64,000 bases of DNA, from the NCBI RefSeq assembly GCF_023502325.1, contig NZ_JAMFLZ010000002.1:620001-684000 (forward strand), in the 5' to 3' direction. A program made the position numbers and the translations under genes. This DNA comes from Wocania_A spongiicola. GTDB taxonomy: Bacteria; Bacteroidota; Bacteroidia; Flavobacteriales; Flavobacteriaceae. Under the pieces are notes generated by a model. It had not been told where the DNA came from. It made no database searches and saw only the letters and a program-made list of their open reading frames with translations. Below are positions 26,870-34,934 of the stretch, one piece after another (within the stretch, counting starts at the first letter, position 1; the number at the start of each line of letters is the position of its first letter).

Positions 26870-27217
26870 TTAATTATTGGCTTCTAATGCATCCCAAAAT
26901 TCGTATGCACGACGCAAATGTGGAATTACTATGGTACCTCCAATTAAATTAGCAATACTTAAAGTTTCAACAACTTGTGTTTTAGGAATACCTTCTTTAT
27001 AACATGCTTCAAGGTGATATTTTACACAATCATCACATCTTAAAACCATAGATGCTACTAAACCTAACAGCTCTTTAGTTTTAACATCTAAGGCGCCTTC
27101 CGCGAAAGCGTTAGTATCTAAATTAAAAATACGTTTTATAATTTTATTGTTATCGGCAAGAATTTTATCATTCATTCTTTCCCGATATTCATTAAACTCG
27201 GTAACAATATCAGACAT
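26870..27217 (-). CDS. carboxymuconolactone decarboxylase / AhpD-like family protein
   Basis: A 115-residue protein; the ATG at 27217 is preferred to an earlier in-frame codon because it starts the conserved helix (SDIVTEFNEYRERMNDKI) and overlaps the tatC stop by only 8 bases. The family core is present: LGLVASMVLRCDDCVKYHLE (about 54-73), with the C-x2-C pair and nearby His of AhpD-like alkylhydroperoxidases, then LIGGTIVIPHLRRAYEFW. Members are redox enzymes or decarboxylases; the C-x2-C pair points to a thiol-redox role. Its link to TatC and LPS genes is unexplained. Confidence 0.85.
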   Translation of the reverse strand: MSDIVTEFNEYRERMNDKILADNNKIIKRIFNLDTNAFAEGALDVKTKELLGLVASMVLRCDDCVKYHLEACYKEGIPKTQVVETLSIANLIGGTIVIPHLRRAYEFWDALEANN

Positions 27218-28034
27218 GTTGTTTCTCTTTTCTTTTTTGATTTCGTATAACAATTTTAGAGATATAAATGCTTACTTGATATAATATTATAATTGGAATA
27301 GCAACAATAACTTGACTTACAACATCAGGAGGCGTAATAACTGCCGCTAAAATTAATACAATTACAAGTGCATATTTTCTGTACTTTCTTAATACTTCTG
27401 GTGTAACTAAACCTATTTTAGTAAAAAAATAGATGATAATTGGTAACTCAAAAATTAGCCCTGAAGCTAAAGCTGAATTTCTTACTAGAGCAATATATGA
27501 GCTTATATCGATTTGATTGTCTACAACTTTGGAAATACTATAATTAGCTAGAAAATTAAGTGACAAAGGAGCTACAATGTAATAACCGAATAATACGCCA
27601 ATAAAAAATAAAAGCGATGAAATTATAATAAAACCACGCGAATGTTTACGCTCATTTGAATGTAATCCGGGGCTAATAAATTTCCATAATTGGTATATTA
27701 CATATGGAAATGATATAATAAAACCTCCTAAAATTGCTGTCCAAATATCTGCAGAAAATTGACCACCCACAGTACGATTTTGTATTATCATTGGCATTTC
27801 TTCGGCACAAAATGTAGTTTCTACACCTAAGAAGGTTGCTCCATTACACAAAAAATGATATGTTGGAAAGGTCATTTCCAGTGGTGCAAAAATAACTTCG
27901 TCAAAAACAAATCGGCTAAAAATAAAAACCAAAGTAGCAACAATAACAACTGCTAAAACTATTCTTATTAAATGCCATCGTAAATCTTCAAGATGATCTA
28001 AAAAAGACATCTCATTAATATCTTTCTTTGCCAT
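27210..28034 (-). CDS. tatC: twin-arginine translocase subunit TatC
   Basis: A 274-residue, six-helix core subunit of the Tat system, which exports folded proteins and recognises their RR signal peptides. It begins MSFLDHLEDLRWHLIR after a short head, matching the conserved N-terminal F-x-H-L-x-E-L-R block. The first periplasmic loop is enlarged and contains two cysteines (FLCNGATFLGVETTFCAEEM, about 61-80), a lineage-typical insertion that could form a disulfide. A conserved proline-rich region AAVITPPDVVSQ lies near 234. The start overlaps kdsD's stop by one base. tatA is not in the window. Confidence 0.95.
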   Translation of the reverse strand: MAKKDINEMSFLDHLEDLRWHLIRIVLAVVIVATLVFIFSRFVFDEVIFAPLEMTFPTYHFLCNGATFLGVETTFCAEEMPMIIQNRTVGGQFSADIWTAILGGFIISFPYVIYQLWKFISPGLHSNERKHSRGFIIISSLLFFIGVLFGYYIVAPLSLNFLANYSISKVVDNQIDISSYIALVRNSALASGLIFELPIIIYFFTKIGLVTPEVLRKYRKYALVIVLILAAVITPPDVVSQVIVAIPIIILYQVSIYISKIVIRNQKRKEKQHV

Positions 28035-28999
28035 TATATAATACCTTCTTTAATTAAATCATGTAAATGTACTACTCCCGCATAATTACCATTGTTTTCT
28101 ACAAGTAATTGAGAAATACCATTGGTTTCCATAGTTTCTAATGCATCAACAGCCATAGCATCAACATTTATATGTTTAGGATTGGGACTCATAATATCTT
28201 TTGCAGTTAAAGTAGAAAAATCATCAACTTTGGTTAACATTCTACGTAAATCACCATCTGTAATAATACCAACAATTTTTTCGTTTTCAACAACTGCTGT
28301 AACCCCTAGCATTTTTTCTGTAATTTCAATAATTATGTTTTTAATGCTTGTATCTAAATGTACTTTTGGTTTTTCATTTACCGATGAAATATCATGAACT
28401 CTTAAGTACAATTTTTTACCTAATGCACCACCAGGGTGATATTTAGCAAAATCGTTACTTGAAAAACCTCGCAAATCTAATAAACAAACTGCTAGTGCAT
28501 CACCAATAACTAATTGAGCTGTGGTACTAGTAGTTGGAGCTAAATTATTAGGACAAGCTTCTTGCTCTACAAAGGCATTTAAAATATAATCTGCTTGTTG
28601 TCCTAAAAATGACGCAGTATTACCCGTAATGGCAATCATTTTATTTTTTGCACTTTTTATTAAAGGTACTAAAACTTTAATCTCAGGGGTATTTCCGCTT
28701 TTTGAAATACAGATAACCACATCATCTTTAAGAATTAGCCCTAAATCGCCATGGATTGCATCGGCAGCATGCATAAAAACAGCGGGAGTTCCAGTTGAGT
28801 TTAATGTTGCCACAATTTTATTTGCTATAATGGCACTTTTACCAATTCCTGTAATAATTACTCGCCCTTTGGATGTGTAAATAAGTTTTACTGCTTTTGC
28901 AAAATCATCAGTAATAAGGTTAGCTAAGTTAGAAATAGATTCACTTTCCATTTCAATGGTATGCTTAGCTGTATTAATAATAGAAATTTCGTCTTTCAA
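28034..28999 (-). CDS. kdsD: D-arabinose-5-phosphate isomerase (KpsF/GutQ/KdsD family)
   Basis: A 321-residue enzyme that converts ribulose-5-phosphate to arabinose-5-phosphate, the first step of KDO synthesis for LPS. The sugar-isomerase (SIS) domain (about 30-165) shows GIGKSAIIANKIVATLNSTG, HAADAIHGDLGLI and SKSGNTPEIKVL. Two CBS domains follow (about 200-320). The family is well conserved in length and order. It heads the four-gene minus-strand operon that ends with lptB, consistent with an LPS-biogenesis unit. Confidence 0.93.
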   Translation of the reverse strand: MKDEISIINTAKHTIEMESESISNLANLITDDFAKAVKLIYTSKGRVIITGIGKSAIIANKIVATLNSTGTPAVFMHAADAIHGDLGLILKDDVVICISKSGNTPEIKVLVPLIKSAKNKMIAITGNTASFLGQQADYILNAFVEQEACPNNLAPTTSTTAQLVIGDALAVCLLDLRGFSSNDFAKYHPGGALGKKLYLRVHDISSVNEKPKVHLDTSIKNIIIEITEKMLGVTAVVENEKIVGIITDGDLRRMLTKVDDFSTLTAKDIMSPNPKHINVDAMAVDALETMETNGISQLLVENNGNYAGVVHLHDLIKEGII

Positions 29000-29092
29000 A
29001 ATTTATTATTTTTTTTTGTTGAAGCTTTAAAGATTTTGTTATCTTTAAATGTAAATCATTATTGAATTTTATTGTAAATTCGAATTGCGTTA

Positions 29093-29100
29093 CAAAACTA
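29093..29100 (-). promoter_or_regulatory. possible -7 box for the kdsD-tatC-lptB operon
   Basis: CAAAACTA on the plus strand reads TAGTTTTG on the minus strand, a full match to TAnnTTTG. It lies 94 bases upstream of the kdsD start, implying a leader of about 85 bases. No TTG at the usual -33 spacing was seen. Confidence 0.35.
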
Positions 29101-29124
29101 ACGAAAAAAACATGAGGGTTCTCT

Positions 29125-29174
29125 AAATACACTGCTAAATTAAAGAATAAAATGCTTTTGAGTTTAGTGTATTT
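29125..29174. repeat. inverted repeat upstream of recQ
   Basis: Arms AAATACACT (29125-29133) and AGTGTATTT (29166-29174) are exact inverted copies separated by 32 bases. An extra AAA/TTT pairing is possible across a 3-base bulge. It ends 30 bases before the recQ ATG and could be an operator or a 5'-leader hairpin. Confidence 0.5.
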
Positions 29175-29204
29175 TAATAGTGTAAATTAATTTTTATTAA
29201 ATCA

Positions 29205-31409
29205 ATGTTAACAACAAAAAGTGACATTCAGTCTGCACTAAAAAAATATTTTGGATTTAACAAATTCAAAGGGTTGCAAGAAGATGTAGTTGAAAGTATT
29301 TTATCAAAAAAGCACACATTTGTAATTATGCCAACAGGAGGAGGAAAATCTCTCTGTTATCAATTACCAGCATTAATGCAAGAAGGAACTGCCATTGTGG
29401 TGTCTCCTTTAATAGCTCTAATGAAAAATCAAGTAGATGCCATTAGAGGTGTCTCCCAAGAGGAAGGTGTAGCACACGTATTAAATTCTTCATTAAACAA
29501 AACTGAGGTAAAACGCGTAAAAGAAGATATTGTTAATGGTGTTACTAAGTTGCTTTACGTAGCTCCAGAATCATTAACTAAAGAAGAAAATGTTGATTTT
29601 CTTCGAACTGTAAAAATCTCTTTTATGGCGATTGATGAGGCGCATTGCATAAGCGAGTGGGGACATGATTTTAGACCAGAGTATAGAAACTTAAGACATA
29701 TAATTAAAAGAATTGGTGACGATATCCCTATTATTGGATTAACTGCTACGGCGACACCAAAAGTACAAGAGGATATTATAAAAAACTTAGGAATTACTGG
29801 CGCAACAACTTTTAAAGCATCTTTTAATAGACCTAATTTGTATTATGAAATTAGGCCAAAAACTAAAAATGTTGATGCTGATATTATTCGATTCATTAAA
29901 CAAAACGAAGGAAAATCAGGTATTGTTTATTGTTTAAGTAGAAAACGTGTAGAGGAGTTAGCACAAGTATTACAAGTAAATGGTGTTAAAGCAGTGCCAT
30001 ACCATGCAGGTTTAGATGCCAAAACCAGATCAAGTCACCAAGATAAGTTTTTAATGGAAGATGTAGATGTTGTAGTTGCAACTATAGCTTTCGGAATGGG
30101 TATAGATAAACCAGATGTACGTTTTGTAATTCACCATGATATTCCTAAAAGTATTGAAAGTTATTATCAAGAAACTGGACGTGCTGGTCGCGACGGAGGG
30201 GAAGGACATTGTTTAGCATACTATGCATATAAAGACATTGAAAAACTAGAAAAGTTTATGTCTGGTAAGCCAGTTGCAGAACAAGAAATTGGACAAGCAT
30301 TATTACAAGAAGTTGTTGCTTTTGCAGAAACATCAATATCTCGTAGAAAATTTATTCTGCATTATTTTGGTGAAGAATTTGATAATAAGACTGGTGAAGG
30401 AGGCGATATGGACGATAATGTTCGTAACCCTAAAAAGCAAGTTGAAGCTAAAGATAATGTTACATTACTTTTAGATACTATTAAAAAAACAAACGAAAAA
30501 TATAAATCTAAAGATTTAGTAAATGTAATTATAGGTAAAGAAAATGCATTAATAAACTCGCATAGAACCAATGAACAAGATTTTTTTGGTAAAGGCAAAG
30601 ACCACGATAATAAGTATTGGATGGCCTTATTAAGGCAAGTACTAGTTGCTGGATACCTTAAAAAAGATATTGAAACTTACGGTGTTATAAAATTAATAGA
30701 TTCTGGTAGAGATTTTTTAAAAAGCCCAGTATCGTTTATGATGACCGAAGACCATATTTTTGAGGGAGAGCAAGAAGATGGAACAATAATTACTGCCGAA
30801 AAAGGAGGAGGAGCTGTAGCCGATGACGTTTTAATGGGTATGCTTAAAGATTTGCGTAAAAAAAATGCTAAAAAATTAGGAGTTCCTCCATTTGTGATTT
30901 TTCAAGACCCTTCATTGGAGGATATGGCTTTAAAATATCCTATTTCTATGTCCGAACTTAGTAATGTTCATGGAGTAGGTGATGGAAAAGCAAAAAAATA
31001 CGGAAAAGATTTTATCGCTCTTATTTCAAAATATGTAGAAGAAAACGATATTACTCGTCCAGACGATTTAGTTGTAAAATCTACAGGAAGTAACTCTGCC
31101 AACAAATTATATATTATTCAAAACGTTGATAGAAAATTACCTTTAGATGATATTTCGTCATCAAAAGGAATGTCTATGCAAGACTTTATAAAAGAAATGG
31201 AGGCTATAGTATATTCTGGTACTAAATTAAATATTAATTATTGGATTGATGAGATTTTAGACGAAGACCAACAGGAAGAAATTCATGAATATTTTATGGA
31301 GTCTGATTCGGATAGTATTGATGAAGCTATTGAAGAGTTTGATGGCGATTATGATGATGAAGAATTACGTTTATACCGAATAAAATTTATTAGTGAAGTT
31401 GCAAATTAA
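29205..31409 (+). CDS. recQ: ATP-dependent DNA helicase RecQ
   Basis: A 734-residue superfamily 2 helicase unwinding DNA 3' to 5' in recombination and replication repair. It has Walker A TGGGKS (44-49), DEAH box DEAHC (144-148), GLTATATP, and motif VI region YYQETGRAGRDG near 330. The C-terminal part holds an RQC-like region and an HRDC-like helical domain (about 585-620: FVIFQDPSLEDMALKYP). Oddly, the zinc-binding cysteines normally following the R-R-x-x-x-L-x-Y-F-G-E segment are missing: here SRRKFILHYFGEEF is followed by GEGGDMDDN with no Cys. A very acidic tail (about 690-720) ends the protein. It stands alone between two divergently or convergently placed genes. Confidence 0.93.
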   Translation: MLTTKSDIQSALKKYFGFNKFKGLQEDVVESILSKKHTFVIMPTGGGKSLCYQLPALMQEGTAIVVSPLIALMKNQVDAIRGVSQEEGVAHVLNSSLNKTEVKRVKEDIVNGVTKLLYVAPESLTKEENVDFLRTVKISFMAIDEAHCISEWGHDFRPEYRNLRHIIKRIGDDIPIIGLTATATPKVQEDIIKNLGITGATTFKASFNRPNLYYEIRPKTKNVDADIIRFIKQNEGKSGIVYCLSRKRVEELAQVLQVNGVKAVPYHAGLDAKTRSSHQDKFLMEDVDVVVATIAFGMGIDKPDVRFVIHHDIPKSIESYYQETGRAGRDGGEGHCLAYYAYKDIEKLEKFMSGKPVAEQEIGQALLQEVVAFAETSISRRKFILHYFGEEFDNKTGEGGDMDDNVRNPKKQVEAKDNVTLLLDTIKKTNEKYKSKDLVNVIIGKENALINSHRTNEQDFFGKGKDHDNKYWMALLRQVLVAGYLKKDIETYGVIKLIDSGRDFLKSPVSFMMTEDHIFEGEQEDGTIITAEKGGGAVADDVLMGMLKDLRKKNAKKLGVPPFVIFQDPSLEDMALKYPISMSELSNVHGVGDGKAKKYGKDFIALISKYVEENDITRPDDLVVKSTGSNSANKLYIIQNVDRKLPLDDISSSKGMSMQDFIKEMEAIVYSGTKLNINYWIDEILDEDQQEEIHEYFMESDSDSIDEAIEEFDGDYDDEELRLYRIKFISEVAN

Positions 31410-31416
31410 TATTCCA

Positions 31417-31860
31417 TCATTCCTGAATTGTATCAAAATCTACAACATGTTTTTTTGCTATTAGTCTTAACGATTTAATTCGGTCTTTATCAAATTTTTT
31501 AACATCTTCCTTTTCAATTTGAAAATCTATTCTTGTAATAAATCTATTTGATACATTAGAATGATCAGATTCAAACTCTTCCGTATCTGATTTTAAATCT
31601 AAATTAAAATTTTCTCCTTCAATGCTCAGTGTCGCTCCTTTCATTGTTTTAATTTTAAAAGAACCAACAATTATTGTTATGACGTAATAAAAACCTCCAA
31701 GTTCTTTAGTATTAGCATAAAGAACATTTTCTTTAGATATTGCAAATGCTTCATCTTCAATAGAATTAATAATGTCTTCAGTGTAATTATCTACATGCGT
31801 TCGTTCCATAGCACGTATATTTCCAAATGCTGCTAAAATATTATCTATAGAAAACTTCAT
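31417..31860 (-). CDS. conserved hypothetical protein
   Basis: A 147-residue protein I do not recognise. It has no signal peptide or transmembrane helix. The sequence alternates short hydrophobic strands and charged turns (GGFYYVITIIVGSFKIKT, then ATLSIEGENFNLDL), suggesting a small beta-rich fold. A good minus-strand -7 box lies at 31904-31911, so the gene is probably transcribed on its own. It is convergent with recQ (7-base gap). Confidence 0.7.
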   Translation of the reverse strand: MKFSIDNILAAFGNIRAMERTHVDNYTEDIINSIEDEAFAISKENVLYANTKELGGFYYVITIIVGSFKIKTMKGATLSIEGENFNLDLKSDTEEFESDHSNVSNRFITRIDFQIEKEDVKKFDKDRIKSLRLIAKKHVVDFDTIQE

Positions 31861-31903
31861 AAAAAATTGATTTTGGTAAAACTAAAATTATAAATATAAA
31901 TGG

Positions 31904-31911
31904 CAAAACTA
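31904..31911 (-). promoter_or_regulatory. -7 promoter box for the hypothetical gene at 31417-31860
   Basis: CAAAACTA reads TAGTTTTG on the minus strand, matching TAnnTTTG, 44 bases before the start codon. It is divergent from the peptidylprolyl isomerase promoter 19 bases away. Confidence 0.5.
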
Positions 31912-31929
31912 TAATCGTAAATCATTTCA

Positions 31930-31937
31930 TATATTTG
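31930..31937 (+). promoter_or_regulatory. -7 promoter box for the cyclophilin-FKBP gene
   Basis: TATATTTG is a perfect match to TAnnTTTG, 25 bases before the ATG at 31962. It also argues against the in-frame TTG at 31935 as a start, because that codon would lie inside the promoter element. Confidence 0.65.
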
Positions 31938-31961
31938 CATCTTCAAATAAAAAATAGAATA

Positions 31962-32894
31962 ATGCAAGACGGACTATACGCAAAATTTAATACAACAAAA
32001 GGAGAAATTCTTGTTGCTTTAGAATACAAAAAAACTCCAGGAACTGTAGGTAACTTTGTTGCTTTAGCAGAAGGTAACCTAGAGAATTCGGTTAAACCTC
32101 AAGGAACACCATATTACAATGGGTTAAAATTTCACAGAGTAATACCAGATTTTATGATTCAAGGTGGTTGTCCACAAGGCTCTGGCTCTGGAAATCCTGG
32201 ATACCAGTTTGATGACGAGTTTCATCCTGATTTAAAGCATGATAGCCCAGGTGTATTATCTATGGCAAATGCTGGCCCAGGAACTAATGGCAGTCAGTTT
32301 TTTATAACACACATAGAAACACCTTGGTTAGATAATAATCACACTGTTTTTGGTAAAGTAGAGCATGGACAAGAAGTAGTTGATGCCATTGCGCAGGGTG
32401 ATGAAATTGAAAGTTTAGAGATTGTTAGAGTTGGTGCTGATGCAGAAGCTTACAACGCTGTTGAAGCATTTAGAACTTTTGAAGGTTCTAGAGAAAAACG
32501 TTTAGCAGAAGCAAAAGCTGCGGCAGATGAAGCATTAGACAAAATAGCTGCAGGTTTTAATAAAACTGATAGTGGTTTAAGATACCAAATAATACAAGAA
32601 GGTAAAGGTGTAAAAGCTGAAAAGGGTAAAACGGTATCTGTACATTATAAAGGTCAATTAGCAGATGGTACGGTTTTCGATTCTTCATATAAGCGTAATC
32701 AACCGTTAGAATTTCCAGTAGGTGTAGGACAAGTTATTGCTGGTTGGGACGAAGGGATTTGTTTATTAAACGTAGGAGACAAAGCACGTTTAGTAATACC
32801 TAGCGATTTAGGATACGGAAGCAGAGGCGCTGGAGGTGTAATTCCACCTGATGCTACTTTAATTTTCGATGTAGAATTAATGGATGTAAAATAA
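31962..32894 (+). CDS. peptidyl-prolyl cis-trans isomerase, cyclophilin-FKBP fusion
   Basis: A 310-residue protein carrying two unrelated proline isomerase folds. Residues about 1-165 are cyclophilin (FHRVIPDFMIQGGCPQGSGS, then ANAGPGTNGSQFFI and TPWLDNNHTVFG). After a charged helical linker (about 165-195), residues about 200-310 are FKBP (VSVHYKGQLADGTVFDSSY, then GWDEGI and IPSDLGYGSRGAGGVIPP). No signal peptide is present, so it should act in the cytoplasm on nascent or refolding proteins. The ATG start at 31962 is chosen because the upstream TTG falls within the promoter. A strong hairpin terminator follows. Confidence 0.92.
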   Translation: MQDGLYAKFNTTKGEILVALEYKKTPGTVGNFVALAEGNLENSVKPQGTPYYNGLKFHRVIPDFMIQGGCPQGSGSGNPGYQFDDEFHPDLKHDSPGVLSMANAGPGTNGSQFFITHIETPWLDNNHTVFGKVEHGQEVVDAIAQGDEIESLEIVRVGADAEAYNAVEAFRTFEGSREKRLAEAKAAADEALDKIAAGFNKTDSGLRYQIIQEGKGVKAEKGKTVSVHYKGQLADGTVFDSSYKRNQPLEFPVGVGQVIAGWDEGICLLNVGDKARLVIPSDLGYGSRGAGGVIPPDATLIFDVELMDVK

Positions 32895-32915
32895 AAAATC
32901 ATTCTTTTTAATATT

Positions 32916-32946
32916 AAAAGCACTTCTTTTTGAAGTGCTTTTTTTA
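32916..32946 (+). terminator. Rho-independent terminator after the cyclophilin-FKBP gene
   Basis: A perfect 11-bp stem AAAAGCACTTC / GAAGTGCTTTT with a five-T loop, followed by a T tract. Confidence 0.85.
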
Positions 32947-32955
32947 TATTTATAG

Positions 32956-33501
32956 ATGACAAATTTAGAACTAGAAAACCTAAAATATCCAATAGGTAAA
33001 TTTGATTGCCCAAATAATATTTCAAAAGCAAATATTGAAAATTGGATTTCAATTTTAGAACAATTTCCAATTCGTTTGGAAGGATTAGTAAAGCATCTTA
33101 ATAAAGAGCAATTAGATACGCAGTATAGACCCAATGGTTGGACAATTAGGCAAGTTGTTCATCATGTATCAGATAGCCATCATCATAGCTATACTCGGTT
33201 TAAATGGGCTTTAACAGAAGATAAGCCATTGATTAAAGCTTATCACGAAGATCGTTGGGCAGAGCTTATAGATACCAAATTGGCACCAATTCAAATGTCT
33301 ATTGAGCATATTAAAGCTATTCATTATAAATTAGTTTATCTCTTAAAAAAACTGTCTGATGCTGAATTGAATAAAAGTTTTATTCACCCAGAAACTAAGG
33401 CTGAAGTTTTATTAAAAGAGAACATAGGTGTTTATGCATGGCATAGTAATCATCATTATGCACATATTGAGAATTTATTAAAAAAGAATAATTGGGTTTG
33501 A
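32956..33501 (+). CDS. YfiT-type DinB-fold putative metal-dependent hydrolase
   Basis: A 181-residue four-helix-bundle protein of the DinB/YfiT superfamily. It starts LENLKYPIGKF as in Bacillus YfiT and carries the three metal-binding histidines in NGWTIRQVVHHVSDSHHHSY (about 55-74) and YAWHSNHHYAHI (about 159-170). YfiT relatives are linked to bacillithiol S-transferase-like chemistry; some Bacteroidota make bacillithiol, so a thiol-transfer role is plausible but unproven. The gene begins 10 bases after a terminator, so its promoter must overlap it (TATATTTA at 32945-32952 is a candidate but leaves little or no leader). Confidence 0.85.
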   Translation: MTNLELENLKYPIGKFDCPNNISKANIENWISILEQFPIRLEGLVKHLNKEQLDTQYRPNGWTIRQVVHHVSDSHHHSYTRFKWALTEDKPLIKAYHEDRWAELIDTKLAPIQMSIEHIKAIHYKLVYLLKKLSDAELNKSFIHPETKAEVLLKENIGVYAWHSNHHYAHIENLLKKNNWV

Positions 33502-33508
33502 TTTCTTT

Positions 33509-33991
33509 ATGATTAGACCATTTGACATAAAAGACATCAAAGTACTTTTAGACATTTATAATTATTATGTGCTAAATACCATTGTGACTTTTGATATTAA
33601 GGCTTTATCACTGGAAATCTTTACAGAAAAAGTTAATTATATTAATGCCAAATATCCCTTTATCGTTTTTGAAGAAAACGGCAATATATTAGGTTATGCC
33701 TACGGAAGCAAATGGCGACCAAAACCAGCTTATAACCATACGGTTGAGTCTACAGTTTATGTAAAACATGGAGAACACGGTAAACAAATTGGCTCAAAAC
33801 TTTATGCTGAATTACTTAGCTTGTTAAAGCAAGAAAATTATCATGTGGTTTTAGGCGGACTAACTTTACCAAACGAAGCCAGCGTTAAGCTTCATGAAAA
33901 ATTTGGCTTTAAGCAAGTAGCGCATTTTAAAGAAGTAGGGAAAAAGTTTGATAAATGGCTTGATGTAGGCTTTTGGCAATTAAATTTTTAG
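33509..33991 (+). CDS. GNAT-family N-acetyltransferase (phosphinothricin acetyltransferase-like)
   Basis: A 160-residue acetyl-CoA-dependent transferase. It begins IRPFDIKDIKVLLDIYNYYV and has the strand-4 segment STVYVKHGEHGKQIGSKLYAE-like region with the acetyl-CoA-binding turn (about 90-110), then LGGLTLPNEASVKLHEKFGF (about 120-139) and a final DVGFWQL. This is the PAT/MnaT subgroup, which acetylates small amines such as phosphinothricin or methionine analogues; the true substrate is unknown. It lies 7 bases behind the YfiT gene and is probably co-transcribed. Confidence 0.88.
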   Translation: MIRPFDIKDIKVLLDIYNYYVLNTIVTFDIKALSLEIFTEKVNYINAKYPFIVFEENGNILGYAYGSKWRPKPAYNHTVESTVYVKHGEHGKQIGSKLYAELLSLLKQENYHVVLGGLTLPNEASVKLHEKFGFKQVAHFKEVGKKFDKWLDVGFWQLNF

Positions 33992-33994
33992 TAA

Positions 33995-34549
33995 TTATTT
34001 CCACTTAATATTACAACCTATACTAGGTTTTTGTGTATGCATATTTTCCTTGTTTTCTAATAAACAATCTAATGCATGTCTTAAGTCTTTTCCAGTAACA
34101 GCCAATCCGTTTCCTGGTCGAGAATCGTCTAACTGTCCCCTGTAATTTAATTTAAGATTAGCATCAAATACATAAATATCAGGTGTACAAGCGGCATCAT
34201 AAGCTTTTGCTACATTTTGAGTTTCATCATATAAATAAGGAAATGGGTAGTTTTCAGATTTAGCATGAATCTTCATTTTATCTGGAGAATCTTGCGGATA
34301 ATTAATAATATCGTTGCTAGAAATTGCAATAAAAGAAATGCCTTTTTCAGTGTAAGCATTGGCTATAGAAACAATTTCTGAGTTTATATGAATTACAAAC
34401 GGACAATGGTTACAAATAAACATAATTACCGTTGCTTTATTCCCTTTTATATTTTGAAGCGATAATACTTCATCAGAAACCGTATTCAATAAATCGAAAT
34501 TTGGAGCAGTGGTTCCTAAAGGAAGCATATTTGAAGGTGTTCTTGCCAT
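33995..34549 (-). CDS. thioredoxin-like (AhpC/TSA-fold) redox protein
   Basis: A 184-residue thioredoxin-fold protein without signal peptide. It begins MLPLGTTAPNFDL after a short head and has the active-site-like FICNHCPFVIHI (about 44-55, C-x2-C), then FIAISSNDIINYPQDSP and CTPDIYVFD with the cis-Pro region. It resembles the family of peroxiredoxin-like TlpA/redoxin proteins with a CNHCPFV motif found in many bacteria; its partner is unknown. It is convergent with the GNAT gene (3-base gap) and divergent from csaA. Confidence 0.85.
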   Translation of the reverse strand: MARTPSNMLPLGTTAPNFDLLNTVSDEVLSLQNIKGNKATVIMFICNHCPFVIHINSEIVSIANAYTEKGISFIAISSNDIINYPQDSPDKMKIHAKSENYPFPYLYDETQNVAKAYDAACTPDIYVFDANLKLNYRGQLDDSRPGNGLAVTGKDLRHALDCLLENKENMHTQKPSIGCNIKWK

Positions 34550-34595
34550 TATTTTTTATTTATTCAAAGTTCGTAATAATTTGTATTTTTAAAAA

Positions 34596-34931
34596 ATGAA
34601 CGATGCAATAACTTTTGAAGATTTCACGAAAGTAGATTTACGAGTAGGAACCATTATAGAAGTAAACGATTTTCCAGAAGCTAGAAACCCTGCTTACCAG
34701 ATTACTATCGATTTTGGAGATCTAGGAATCAAAAAATCTTCGGCTCAAATAACAACCTTATATACTAAAGAAGACTTATTAAACAGGCAAATTGTGGCTG
34801 TTGTAAACTTTCCTAAAAAGCAAATTGCAAAATTTATGAGTGAATGTTTGGTTATAGGAGCTGTAGATGGTAAAGATGTTATTCTTTTAAACCCAGAAAA
34901 TAGTGTAAAGAATGGCACTCCAGTATCTTAG
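34596..34931 (+). CDS. csaA: tRNA-binding domain protein CsaA
   Basis: A 111-residue OB-fold protein (EMAP/tRNA-binding domain). It begins TFEDFTKVDLRVGTIIEV and contains YQITIDFGDLGIKKSSAQIT and VNFPKKQIAKFMSECLVIGA, matching CsaA/YgjH throughout its length. CsaA binds tRNA and has been reported to have chaperone-like or export-related activity in Bacillus. It is followed after 3 bases by a symporter-like gene, with which it is probably co-transcribed. Confidence 0.92.
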   Translation: MNDAITFEDFTKVDLRVGTIIEVNDFPEARNPAYQITIDFGDLGIKKSSAQITTLYTKEDLLNRQIVAVVNFPKKQIAKFMSECLVIGAVDGKDVILLNPENSVKNGTPVS

Positions 34932-34934
34932 TTT

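Noticed and set aside
31935..31961. TTG at 31935 as start of the cyclophilin-FKBP gene
   Set aside because: The codon lies inside the perfect -7 box TATATTTG, so it would be upstream of the transcript start; the ATG at 31962 opens the conserved domain directly.
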